Of a DNA stretch of 64,000 nucleotides, positions 1 through 8,920 are shown piece by piece. Under the pieces are notes generated by a model, which made no database searches, was not told where the DNA came from, and worked only from the letters and a program-made list of their open reading frames with translations. Numbering within the stretch: the first letter of the stretch is position 1; each line of letters opens with the position of its first letter. Both the position numbers and the translations under genes were made by a program. This stretch comes from Prinia subflava (lineage: Eukaryota > Chordata > Aves > Passeriformes > Cisticolidae): assembly GCF_021018805.1 (NCBI RefSeq), contig NW_026960607.1, forward strand, positions 2,048,501-2,112,500. The letters are read 5' to 3'.

Positions 1-847
1 TGGATCTCGGGGCGGTGCTAGAAGCAGGGCGGCGTTGGATTCCTCCTCACAGGAAAAGGAGCTGACGTCATCACAAGCAAAAACAACCAAAATAAATGCG
101 TCTATGTCAACCCCCGAGAAACCAGACCCAGCTCGATTAAAGGCTCCTGCGCTCCTGCAGTCGGCATCAACGAACTCTATCACCCTATCACTGCTTCTTA
201 ACATGAGGTGAGAGCAGAGCCTGTCAGTGTCGTCTTTGAAGATAAGCAAGCATTGTAACTCAACCCTATGTCATGCCATTACCCAGGAAGCTTTCAGGAT
301 TGCTAAACAGAGATGGTCAAAACATACAACACGTGGACATTGCAAGAAAACACCAGAAAAAGAAGGAAAAATAGTCATCTGTCCCTCTATTGTGAAAGAA
401 TCCATCATTGTGTGAGAAATGCAATGTGAAAAAGATACATCCTATCATGAAAAAGATAAAGTAAAACATGAAATAGAAATGAGTTTTTAGCTAGAGTTAT
501 TAACTCTGTGTAAGGATGAGTTGTTTCTACATTTTGATGTTGTTAAAATTGATTTATGTGTGATTTAATTTGAGTTTCAGGTAATTATTGTTAAACATAT
601 AATTTTAAGGTTTGTTTTTAAGATTTGGGCCCTGATAAGTTTAAGTTAAGTTTAAGTTCATATTTAAGTTTTAAGAAGTTTAATTAGTAATGAATTTATA
701 TTGATTTACTACATATAGATTTTGTAAGGTTAATGCAAGTTGTAGCTTTTGTTAAGACTTACTTATGTTAGATTTAAGAGTTAGTTAATTTAAAGAGTGT
801 TTTATAATTTATAAAAAGTATGGTTGTTCTATTTGTAAAGTTTAGAC

Positions 848-875
848 AAAAAAAAAAAAAAAAAAAAAAAAAAAA
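848..875. repeat. Poly(A) tract
   Basis: An uninterrupted A run of roughly 28 bases, seen directly. It may be the tail of a retroposed segment or a simple repeat inside the ERV remnant. Confidence 0.85.
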
Positions 876-2496
876 GGAAACTAGATTTAAAATTATATGG
901 AAAATAGTCATTAGTGCCCTGCTAGCTACTTTTGAGTAAGTGGTGCTGGGAGGGCTCTAGCTGACAACTCCAGCTGGAGTAGTCCCTTGCTTTACTGCTA
1001 GGTCTTCCAGTAGTTGTTTTTGAGAATGATTCTCAGAGCTGAACAAGGCCCCATCTCAGAACTCTCAGTGCCGTTGTCCTGCCTAGAGAGGTGGGTGCAG
1101 CTGGCTGAAGCCAGCCCCTGGCACATCTGTTTGTGCAGAGAGGCTGTGCTACTGCTCTTAGATTTGGTTTTCTGTGCTGGGGGAGAGAGATGAGGGAAGG
1201 CTGTTTTGCACATTAGTTTTTACTGCTTTTTCACTCCTGAAGTGGGGGAGTGAATGGCCTGGGAGAATCTGTTTTTATGACCCCTCCTTAGCAGGTTGAG
1301 ACGGTGACCAGTAAGTCATTTCTCAAGGAGTTTGTGCTGGCTTAGTCCTAGGAGAGTATGTCCTGCGCTGCAGCGATAGGGAAGCACAGTAGTGTGCCTC
1401 AGGGGATGAGTTTCAGAGCCTGAGGGCTGTGGTGGTATGTTTTGTTCAGTGATAGCACTAGTGAGAGAGCTGAGAGCCGTGATGTCCCCATGCCTGACAG
1501 AATGGGACAAGGGTAGGGACTTTAGCCAGTGGGACTTTTCAGTCAGTGTGGATTTTGAGGGGGTCAAGATAGGTTATAATAGAGGGAACTTGAATTCAGG
1601 GCCATGAAGGCCCAGCCTTCTGCTGAGCAAAATCATGTGGCACAAGTTCTCTCAAGCTGAGTGACCTTCTCCCAGGTTCTCCAAATAGCAAATCTTCCCA
1701 GCTTCGACCACAGCCAGTGAGTTAAGAATAATGTTTCCTGAAGCAGCTAAGTAATCTACAAGCTGAAATCGTACTAGTAAAATCCATGTTTGTCAGCCAC
1801 ATAAGAGCTTTTGGAAACATGATTCACAGCATTTTGAACTACCCAAAACTCAAGAGACAGTTAGCAAAGCCAGCAAACTTCCTGGGCAGGAAGATGCCAT
1901 GGCAGCAGCTGGATTTGCATTCACTTTCCCTGCTGCCCTGTCCCAAAATCCAACTGCCTTTAACACCCTCTGTACTTGCTTTCCACTTTACTAATGCTGG
2001 TAAGCTCTGTTCATGTCCAGCTGCGTTGCAGAGAAGAGTGAGGCACAATCCTGCTTCAGATGTAGCTGATGTAGCTGTTCACACAGATCCTCCCAGAGAG
2101 CCGGGATATGCGCATGTGGAGCCACTTGCTGGGCTGGCACTGGTAGGCAAACACTGGTAGAGCTAAGAGGATGAGAAAATGAATTTTAAGCAGTACTAAA
2201 AAGCAGAAGAGAGCCTGCCAAGAATTCCAGCCCCTGTGCTGGGAGTAAAAGACTCTCTTCATTTTCCCAGTGTGCTAGATCAGGTCCCAAAGTGAAGGGA
2301 GTGGCAGCAGATAAGGAGCAAGGCTGCGAGTAGCAGAAGGATAAGATTAGCGGTGGCCATGACCCCAGACCAGGTTAAACAGATGGCAAAATCTGGCTAC
2401 CCAAAATTCACTGATAATCCTGCCAGCAGTAGCAGTGGGGCCAAGAAATTTTTTGAGAAAGGTCTTAGGGCAATGAGTTTGGCATTATAACTGTGC

Positions 2497-2530
2497 TTCA
2501 CCTTGGAGGGGTCTTCACCTTGGAGGGGTC
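2497..2530. repeat. Perfect 17-bp tandem duplication
   Basis: The 17-base unit TTCACCTTGGAGGGGTC occurs twice head to tail without a mismatch. This is a small local duplication inside the ERV remnant. Confidence 0.9.
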
Positions 2531-2719
2531 TGGCATGGACAGTGTAGACAGGTGTAGGCACACACGGGACACATGCATTGTTCTCTACAACCCCCGGATG
2601 TGACAAATGCTGCTCCCGAAAGCATGCTTCTGCCTCCTTATAATCTTCACCTAGAGCTCTGTATCTGGACACCAAAGGACATCTGTTTTAGACTGGCCAG
2701 AGAACAGTAGCATGACACC

Positions 2720-2758
2720 AAAAAAAAAAAAAAAAAAAAAAAAAGAGAGAGAGAGAGA
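2720..2758. repeat. Poly(A) followed by (GA)n
   Basis: An A run of about 24 bases passes into a short GA microsatellite. It is the second A-tract in the upstream ERV region. Confidence 0.85.
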
Positions 2759-3963
2759 AAGGAAGGAAACAGTTTTAACTGAAATGATAATAACAGAACA
2801 TTGATAAAGAAGATTTAAAACGATGCAAATTGTTAGATCCTTGATTGTATTGTTAGCTGTGAGTTGTCCTAGTGTATGAGAGTTTTAAAAGATAAGAGTT
2901 TTAAAATATAATTCGATGACATGTTAGGTAGATAAATTGGTAGCACCTGTAAGTTGATGTTCTAGTTAAGTTTTTATGTTGTGTTATTTGTTTATAGGGT
3001 TTTCTAACAAGCATTTCATTTTAAATGATTCTATTTATCTTTTTAGCCATCTAAATATTTTATAAATGTTGTTAACAGGTGTAGCTGTATTAATAAGTGT
3101 AAGTTAGAATTTTTATTAAGTTTCATTTTAAGTATTCCTTTTATGTAACAATATTATGACAGTTTGTTGTATTTTAGGCATTTTGTGTTTATTGTTTTTA
3201 GAGATTGTCTTTAAAGAATATACTAAAGAACATCACTCCAGCTTAAAGTTTGAGTTCTGGCCAAACTCTGATTTTAAGTTGGACGGATGTTGTTTGTTAA
3301 CAAAGCCCAGAGGTTTCTGCTCCAAAAATAATATGCAAGTTATCTTAACTTGACAATTTGATCCAATCAGAATGACAGCTGAATCAGCTTGGAGTGGAAC
3401 TTGTTATTCTTGCCCGGGCAAAAAGGATATCAAGAATTTCACTAAAGAAAAGCGTTTCAGCAGTGTGCAGTCTCTGGGGTGATAGCAGAAACAGTTTGAT
3501 AATCGCTTATCACTTTCATTAGTATGCAAAATTTCTATTCTATTCCCTTGTCTCTGAGAATGCTAATTTGTATACCAGGTCTGTTTTAGTTTCTTTTCTG
3601 CAAGCTGTAGACTCAATGAGATACTAACGAAAGCTGAACCAGATAAGAAGACAGCAACAGAGATGCATCATTGCAGCTGCATTCACAGAAGTAACCTTGG
3701 CTACCCAGTGACAACAGAGAAGTCTGCAGCTGTGATACATCATCAGGCAACGCAGAAGAAGGAGAGACAGCAGATGATTTGAAACTTTAATTTAGAACCT
3801 GTGCATGAATGAAGAGCAAGGACTGAATAGGATGTGCTCTCATCTTTTTGCTTTTAGTAGCTAAGATTTTAGGGTTTTTCTTGGGTAACTCAAGTAGTGC
3901 TTTGCTTATAATAGTGTATGTTAAAGCAGCCAACCGTGTCACAGACCCAGTTTGGATAGCTCT

Positions 3964-3981
3964 AAAGAAAAAGGGGGAATT
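3964..3981 (+). promoter_or_regulatory. Polypurine tract of the ERVK-like element
   Basis: A run of A and G bases containing five Gs ends directly before the TGTAGC start of the LTR. This is the expected position and composition for the plus-strand primer of retroviral reverse transcription. It marks the downstream LTR as a 3' LTR rather than a solo LTR and gives + strand orientation. Confidence 0.85.
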
Positions 3982-4372
3982 TGTAGCAGGAACAGGATAA
4001 CTTAGATCATAAGGCAGAGCTATCCACAGCTGGGCCTCAGACCAGGCCTCAGGCCAGGGCCTAGTAGGCCTAGTACGTCCAGCATACGTAGTACCAGATA
4101 AGGTTATCTGGTACTGGGAATGTGTTAAGGTAGGGGTGCTACTAGCATGGAACAGTTACTGGGAAGACACGGTGGCTACCTTAAACTGCAATAGCTTACA
4201 TACTTCTGTATGTCCACTGCCTATCACAGTGCACCTGCTAACTGTAAACGACTCACTCTGTATATAACCCGCCATCTGGGTGAATAAACCGGAGTACGTG
4301 CTGGAACACCATATTGGTCTGGTCTCACGTTACTCTAGTCCCCGGTCTTACCAGAGCTCGGCTTCAGTTTAC
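3982..4372 (+). repeat. 3' LTR of ERVK-like element (family E)
   Basis: The LTR starts TGTAGC and is closely similar along its whole length to the solo LTR at 38494-38875. A TATA box (TATATAA, 4261-4267) and an AATAAA (4283-4288) sit in the order expected for a retroviral promoter and polyadenylation region. The 3' end is slightly degenerate: the other copy ends GCTACA where this one reads GTTTAC. Because it follows a polypurine tract it is the 3' LTR of the element occupying 1-3981. It points toward SH3RF1. Confidence 0.85.
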
Positions 4373-4541
4373 TTCTTCCTTCATTCCCACAGTCTTGTAG
4401 AGAAGTATCTCACACAAAACACCCTGAAAGCAAGTGCATCATCTCCTGAATACAGAGGTGTGTGGTTGTGTGTGTGGGGGGGAGTGTGTGAAGAGAGGCA
4501 CTCACTGATTTTCTGGCATCATTTATTTTATTAAGCAGTAC

Positions 4542-4655
4542 TATCACAGAACCGTTTAGTTTGGAACAGACCTCTAAAATCAGCGAGTCCAACTGTTAAT
4601 CCAGCACTGCCAAGTCCAGCACTAACCATGCCCATGAAGACACTGCACTGGACCT
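4542..4655 (-). mobile_element. CR1 LINE 3' tail
   Basis: The sequence begins with the reverse complement of the CR1 3' terminal repeat (TATCACAGAACC) and continues with diverged CR1 text, including the segment around TCCAACTGTTAATCCAGCAC. Only the 3' untranslated tail is present, as is usual for 5'-truncated CR1 copies. It abuts the SH3RF1 CpG island. Confidence 0.75.
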
Positions 4656-5017
4656 TACCACAGGCGTGCTGCAAGGGCCCGAGGGAGCACGGCCGCACCC
4701 GAGGGCAGCGATGGACGTGACACGGCAGCCCCGTCTCCTTCCCTGCCCGTGCCCAGCACGGCGGCGCCTGAACCACCGGAGCGGGAACCGCCGCGGCCTC
4801 ACCGCGTCCCACCGAGACGCCGGCAGCCGCGGGCGCACAGCCGGGAGAGGCTCGGGGAGGGCCCCCCGCCCTGCACAAGCCCGCCCAGCATGGGAGTCTC
4901 CTTGGGCGGGCCGCCGCGGGCTCCGGGCACCCCAGGTCCTCCTTCTGTAGGGCCTGGCAGCCGCAGGCCGGCGATCCGGGTATGACTTACCACAGACAGC
5001 GAGCGGGGGCAGCCCTG

Positions 5018-5070
5018 CGAGGAGGGAGGGAGGGAGGGAGGGAGCGAGCGAGCGAGCAAGCGAGCGACCA
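5018..5070. repeat. (GGGA)n/(GCGA)n microsatellite in the CpG island
   Basis: Consecutive GGGA units pass into GCGA units. It is a simple tetranucleotide repeat within the promoter region and may vary in length between individuals. Confidence 0.9.
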
Positions 5071-5479
5071 CCCACCCTCGTTCCCTCCCTCCGTCCCTCT
5101 TCCTCGTTCGCCGCCGCCCCCACGCAGACGGCGGCACCCCCAGGTGCCCGTCCGAGCTGCCCGCAACGCACAAGGCAGGGGGGGAGCGCTTGCTCCTCCT
5201 GTCCCAGGAAGCCGCCTGTGCTCTCCCACCGCCCCAGCCGCTGCCCGAGACACCTAGCGAAGTGAGGATGGTGAGGTGGAGAGGAGGACGAGGCGGCCCC
5301 GTCCCCGCCCGCAAGGGGCGGTGCTGCCTCTGGGCACCCGCCGGGCCCGCCCCCGCTCCCTGCCCGCGGCCCCTCGGCGGGGCGGTGCCGGGCGGGGCGG
5401 TGCCACCTCTCGCGTCAGCGGCCCCTGCGCGGCGCGGCGCGGCGCGGCGGGGCGGGGAGGGCGCGGGAGTCTCGGCGCT

Positions 5480-5892
5480 GCCGCGGCGTGAGAGGCACCG
5501 GTGGGGCTGGCGGTGGCTCCTCACGGGAGTAAAGCGGGGCGGCGCGGCCACACGGTGAGAGCTGGCTGAGGGACGGGGAGGGGGCGGCGCTCGAGCTCCC
5601 CGGGGACCCCTGCGCTCCCCGAGGGGCGGCTCGGCGCGGCGCGGCGGAGGGGCCGCGGACCCGACCCCTCCTTCCCTCCCTCTGCCCAGCGCCTTGGGGC
5701 GGGGTGACAGCGCCGCGTCCCCCGCCCGCCCCCGCCTCCCGGGGAGCCGTCCCCGCTCGCACCATGTCCCCGCAGGGACCCCTGCGCGCCGCCGCGGCGT
5801 CCGCCGGCTTGCGGGTCGCTGTTCCTCCGGGGGGCAAGGGAATATAAGGCTGAGAATCGGGGAGGCGGTGCGGGCGCGGAGCCTGAGCGCAG
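5480..5892 (+). other. SH3RF1: Probable non-coding first exon of SH3RF1 (5' limit unknown)
   Basis: The RING exon has an upstream acceptor, so a separate leader exon is expected in the CpG island. The best donor I see is AG|GTAGGT, with the exon ending at 5892. A second good donor, ACG|GTGAGA, would end an exon at 5554. The 5' limit is a guess based on the GC-box cluster. No coding sequence is assigned. RNA evidence would be needed to choose the donor. Confidence 0.45.
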
Positions 5893-6831
5893 GTAGGTGC
5901 GGGACAAGCGCCCGGGGAGCCGCTCCTACAGGCAGCTGCGGGGGCTGGGGGGAGGCGCTCAACTCGCCCGGCTTTGGGCACTGCCGAGGTCAGCAAGCCT
6001 TTTTCTCCCCGTGAAGCATCCTGGTGTGACTTCTCGCAGAATGTTTTTTTTTTTTTTTTAGGGAGACTTTAGTGGTGTTTGGGTTTCCCTCCCCTCCCTT
6101 TCCCAACCCCTCGCTACATAGGCTGGAACTGGCTAGGAGCTCGCAGGGCTGGTGTTGTCCTAACGATATGGCAGTAGCACTTCCTGCTGTAAATCACTTC
6201 GCGATAGTTTTTGAAGCGCTTCTTAAAGGCGACACTGTAATGAACCCTCTTGTCAGTGTTTGCGGTAAGCTTAAAACCTTGTGAGCTCGAGGATGTTTTC
6301 AAGGCTGAGCTGTGTAATGTGCTGCAGTAATTTTCATAGAAAGGGTAGAAATGTAGTTCACTGTTGGCTTAGTGTTGGTATAAATGTAATTCCCCTTGCT
6401 ATACCCTGTTGATGTAGGCTGTGTAGTTTTGGACCCCGTTGTAGTTACCTTTGCCATCTTCTTGTGAAAGAACACTAATCTCAAATGTTCAGAGAAACTG
6501 ATATATTAAGAACTATGAAAAGTAAGCTTTATTATACTGCTGTACTGGGGATAGCTCTTTGTTCTGGAATAATTTGAGAAAATAAAATCACTCAGAAATT
6601 TATGGGGCCTTGAATTTAAAAACCTTAGCTGTTGGCATTTGTTAAATATTTTAAATAAGCAGATACATTATGTAGCTTGCTATTACTGTATTCATGTTTA
6701 GTTTATTGAAAAGATCTACTGAATTAGTCTAGTGATCTCTTATTCTGCTCTTTGGAGGAACAGCATCATGTAAAATGGTCTTGCTGACTTTTTTTAGCTT
6801 AATAATGCCTTTTTCCCTCAAAAAATTTTAG
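5893..6831 (+). other. SH3RF1: Leader intron of SH3RF1
   Basis: From the GT at 5893 to the AG at 6830-6831, which follows a T-rich tract. Composition changes from GC-rich to AT-rich within it. Apart from a T run near 6043-6059, I see nothing notable. If the 5555 donor is used, the intron is longer. Confidence 0.45.
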
Positions 6832-6849
6832 AGCACCGTCAGAAGAGGA

Positions 6850-6923
6850 ATGGATGTAACATGATACCCTTGCAGTACTCAAAACACAAAAATTCTGCAA
6901 AGATTTGTTTTTTCATTAAGTAA
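6850..6923 (+). promoter_or_regulatory. SH3RF1: Cluster of three upstream ORFs in the SH3RF1 leader
   Basis: Three ATGs precede the main start in the same exon: 6850-6864 (4 codons plus stop), 6854-6859 (ATG directly followed by TAA) and 6861-6923 (20 codons plus stop, ending 10 bases before the main ATG). Such elements commonly lower translation of the main ORF. The effect here is inference, and it depends on the leader being spliced as proposed. Confidence 0.6.
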
Positions 6924-6933
6924 TACAAAGAAA

Positions 6934-7320
6934 ATGGATGAATCGGCTTTGCTGGATCTGTTGGAGTGTCCTGTTTGCTTAGAACGCCTTGATGCTTCTG
7001 CAAAAGTCTTGCCTTGCCAACACACGTTTTGCAAACACTGCCTGCTGGGCATTGTGAGCTCTCGCAATGAGCTGCGATGTCCCGAGTGCCGGACTTTGGT
7101 GGACTGCGGTGTTGACGAACTCCCCAGTAATATTTTGCTTGTTAGACTACTGGATGGCATCAAACAGAGGCCTCGAAAACCCGGCGCCGGCAGTGGGACT
7201 GCTGGCACAAACGCTTTAAGGGTCCCCATCAACTCTCTAGCTAATTGCGGATCAAAGGACCTGCAGAGCTCGCAGGTTGGACAGCAGCAAAGGGTGCAAG
7301 CACGGAGCCCTCCTGTTAGG
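6934..7320 (+). CDS. SH3RF1: SH3RF1 (POSH) E3 ubiquitin ligase, first coding exon (residues 1-129)
   Basis: This exon encodes the N-terminus of the RING-type E3 ligase and JNK-pathway scaffold SH3RF1/POSH. A C3HC4 RING is complete: C12, C15, C28, H30, C33, C36, C49 and C52. It is followed by the conserved [18 protein letters not shown] segment and a low-complexity S/Q/G linker that in the family precedes the first SH3 domain. The ATG at 6934 has A at -3 and G at +4 (strong context), and the protein starts [17 protein letters not shown], as in vertebrate orthologues. The frame closes at residue 129 with a complete AGG codon followed by GTAAGT, a phase-0 donor. The full protein is several times longer. 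Its four SH3 domains are encoded by later exons that I do not find in this window. SH3RF3 is the closest paralogue, but the RING and linker fit SH3RF1 better. Confidence 0.95.
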
Positions 7321-7480
7321 GTAAGTACCACGTGGTGACAGTATTTTGTTGCAGTCCTGTCTTTTCCTGCACCATTTCAAAACGGTTGATGGCCTGTGCT
7401 TTGGGATAAGGGCAGTCAGATAGTTAATACAGCAAAACAATGTAATTTTGAGAGTATCTGTAGATTTCTAGGAAAGCCTG

Positions 7481-8915
7481 TGTCATGGGTTGGTGCTGGC
7501 CAGATGCCAGTGCACCCATGAGTGTATGTTTTTCCTAATGAACTACTGTGAGATGTGGTCAAGAACAGAGCAGAGCAGGCCCAAAACTTGAAATAGACAG
7601 GAAACTTTATTAAACTACATAAGAACAGAAAAATAGAAAAGAAAACCTAAACACACAAAAAAACCAGAAATGGAAACCTCCCAGAACATTTCTTCTCCTC
7701 CCCCAATTTCCACCCCTTACACGCTCAAACTGTTAACACTTACACATCACCTTCCATCTTACTTGCTTAAACCAAAAACCCTGGGTTCCCTATGAAAGTC
7801 ATCATCACTCAAAAAGAACCAATCTTCCATTCATCCAGGGAGAGAGGAGTCTCTCGCACCACAGACCCCCCCCACAGGAAACACAGGTCCACCCTCCCGT
7901 GTTCCCATGTCACCCATGGCACCGCCCGGAGAAGTCTGCCATGGTGACACTCTCCTTTCCATGTCCAGTGCTCTCACCACTGTCCATGGGCCAAAACCGC
8001 ATATAGAGCTCTTTTAAGGATGCTTGGCCAAGTACCAAAAACCAGCCATCTTCTCATTTTGGGACAAGCAGTCCCCCCCACATTTACCCCTGGGGCCGAG
8101 GGTTTCCAAGAACAGAGATCTTCATCCCTTAAGACAGAGGGCGTCACCACACCCTCTTCCTCTCTTCTCTGTTCGCTCCACTTCCACAGTGGCAATCACT
8201 GCCACAAAGTCTCTGGTTTCGAGCCAAATGCATCCAACCAAGTACAGTCTTATATTCAGGAAAATTCAGGTTTAGTCTATGGCTAACATTATGCAAGAAA
8301 AGTCCAGCTCAAAAAGCCACTCCTCTTCATCTCTGCCAATCTGGGATTCTTTTCATCTTCCTTTATCATCTCAGTCCCAGGCTGTCTCTCTTCTGAAACC
8401 ACCAGCCATGAGAATCAATGTCTGGGAAAAGTTTTCTTCTGCCTCAGAAAAAGTTAAAAGCTCCTGGCAGGGCCGCAGGCTCAGGCACTCGCAGGCTTGG
8501 GCACTCCCACGCACGCTGGACACCTTCTCCCTGGGCGGGGGCGGGGGGGGGGGGGGAGGGCACCTCCACAGTTCTCCACCCCTCCATCCTCGATGGGGCT
8601 GGCTCAGCTCCAGTCCCGTTCCTCTCTTCTCGCCCCGGGGCACTGGCCTACCTCAGCCCGGCCACCTGGCTGCATGGTTTCCCTCCCCCACCCAGCCTTG
8701 TAAGCTGGAAAGGGGAGGAGGAGAAGATGCTTCTTTCCTGAAAGTGGAACCAGAAAGAGGAAGTCCCTCTGGGAGTCCTTGCTTTTAACCCCTTGTGTCC
8801 TCAGAGGCATGTCCAACCCCTCAGTGGCCACTAAAAGTGCCAACATTCAAACCTGACCACTGATTGGTTTGACCACAGCCTCTTGAAAAAACTCACTTCC
8901 CCTCAAACCAAGACA
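7481..8915 (-). repeat. Solo LTR, family A (ERVL-like, 5-bp TSD)
   Basis: On the - strand this reads TGTCTTGGTTTG ... ACCCATGACA, about 1.43 kb. It is flanked by an exact 5-bp duplication GCCTG (7476-7480 and 8916-8920), which proves insertion as a single LTR. Copies at 25779 and 48960 are similar throughout. The polyadenylation signal (TTTATT on +, AATAAA on -) is at 7606-7611 near the 3' end. A long G run at 8536-8557 is the poly(C) tract seen in all three copies. ORFs inside (for example 8604-8846) recur in the copies only because the LTRs are similar. No retroviral protein motif is present. Confidence 0.9.
8536..8557. repeat. Poly(G) tract within family A LTR
   Basis: A nearly pure G run, equivalent to the poly(C) tracts at 26153-26172 and 49321-49342 in the other two family A copies when read in LTR orientation. 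Confidence 0.9.
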
Positions 8916-8920
8916 GCCTG

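Larger units (their letters stand above)
1..3981 (+). mobile_element. Degenerate internal region of a class II (ERVK-like) endogenous retrovirus, 5' end outside window
   Basis: This stretch runs directly into a polypurine tract and a 3' LTR at 3964-4372, so at least its 3' part is the internal region of a + strand retroviral element. I cannot identify gag, pol or env. The first 215 bases are open in frame 2 (a polar stretch followed by a short hydrophobic run ending at a TGA near 213), and 227-415 is open for 62 codons. Both could be scraps of a retroviral gene, but no motif decides it. Much of the rest (480-840 and 2770-3250) is T-rich with short AAGTT-type runs and no long ORF. Two A-tracts (about 848-875 and 2720-2744) bracket a less AT-rich block. 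That the whole 4 kb is one element is inference from continuity with the LTR. Confidence 0.5.
4650..5970 (+). promoter_or_regulatory. SH3RF1: CpG-island promoter of SH3RF1
   Basis: About 1.3 kb of very GC-rich, CpG-dense sequence with many GC boxes (GGGGCGG-type motifs, especially 5300-5460), sharply bounded by AT-rich DNA on both sides. It lies about 1 kb upstream of the SH3RF1 RING exon, as expected for a TATA-less housekeeping promoter. Long ORFs here, on both strands (for example 4799-5962 on the - strand), are composition artefacts. The transcription start cannot be fixed from sequence. Confidence 0.85.
6832..7320 (+). other. SH3RF1: SH3RF1 exon 2 (leader end plus first coding exon)
   Basis: The acceptor AG at 6830-6831 follows a pyrimidine-rich stretch, and the donor at 7320|7321 is a consensus GTAAGT. 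The exon carries 102 nt of leader with three short upstream ORFs (6850-6864, 6854-6859, 6861-6923), then the coding part from 6934. An alternative acceptor at 6795-6796 is possible. Confidence 0.7.

Noticed and set aside
4799..5962. 387-codon ORF on the - strand across the CpG island, and overlapping long ORFs in other frames
   Set aside because: The region is very GC-rich, so stops are rare in all frames. The translations are Pro/Arg/Ala-rich without domains, and the island is explained as the SH3RF1 promoter.
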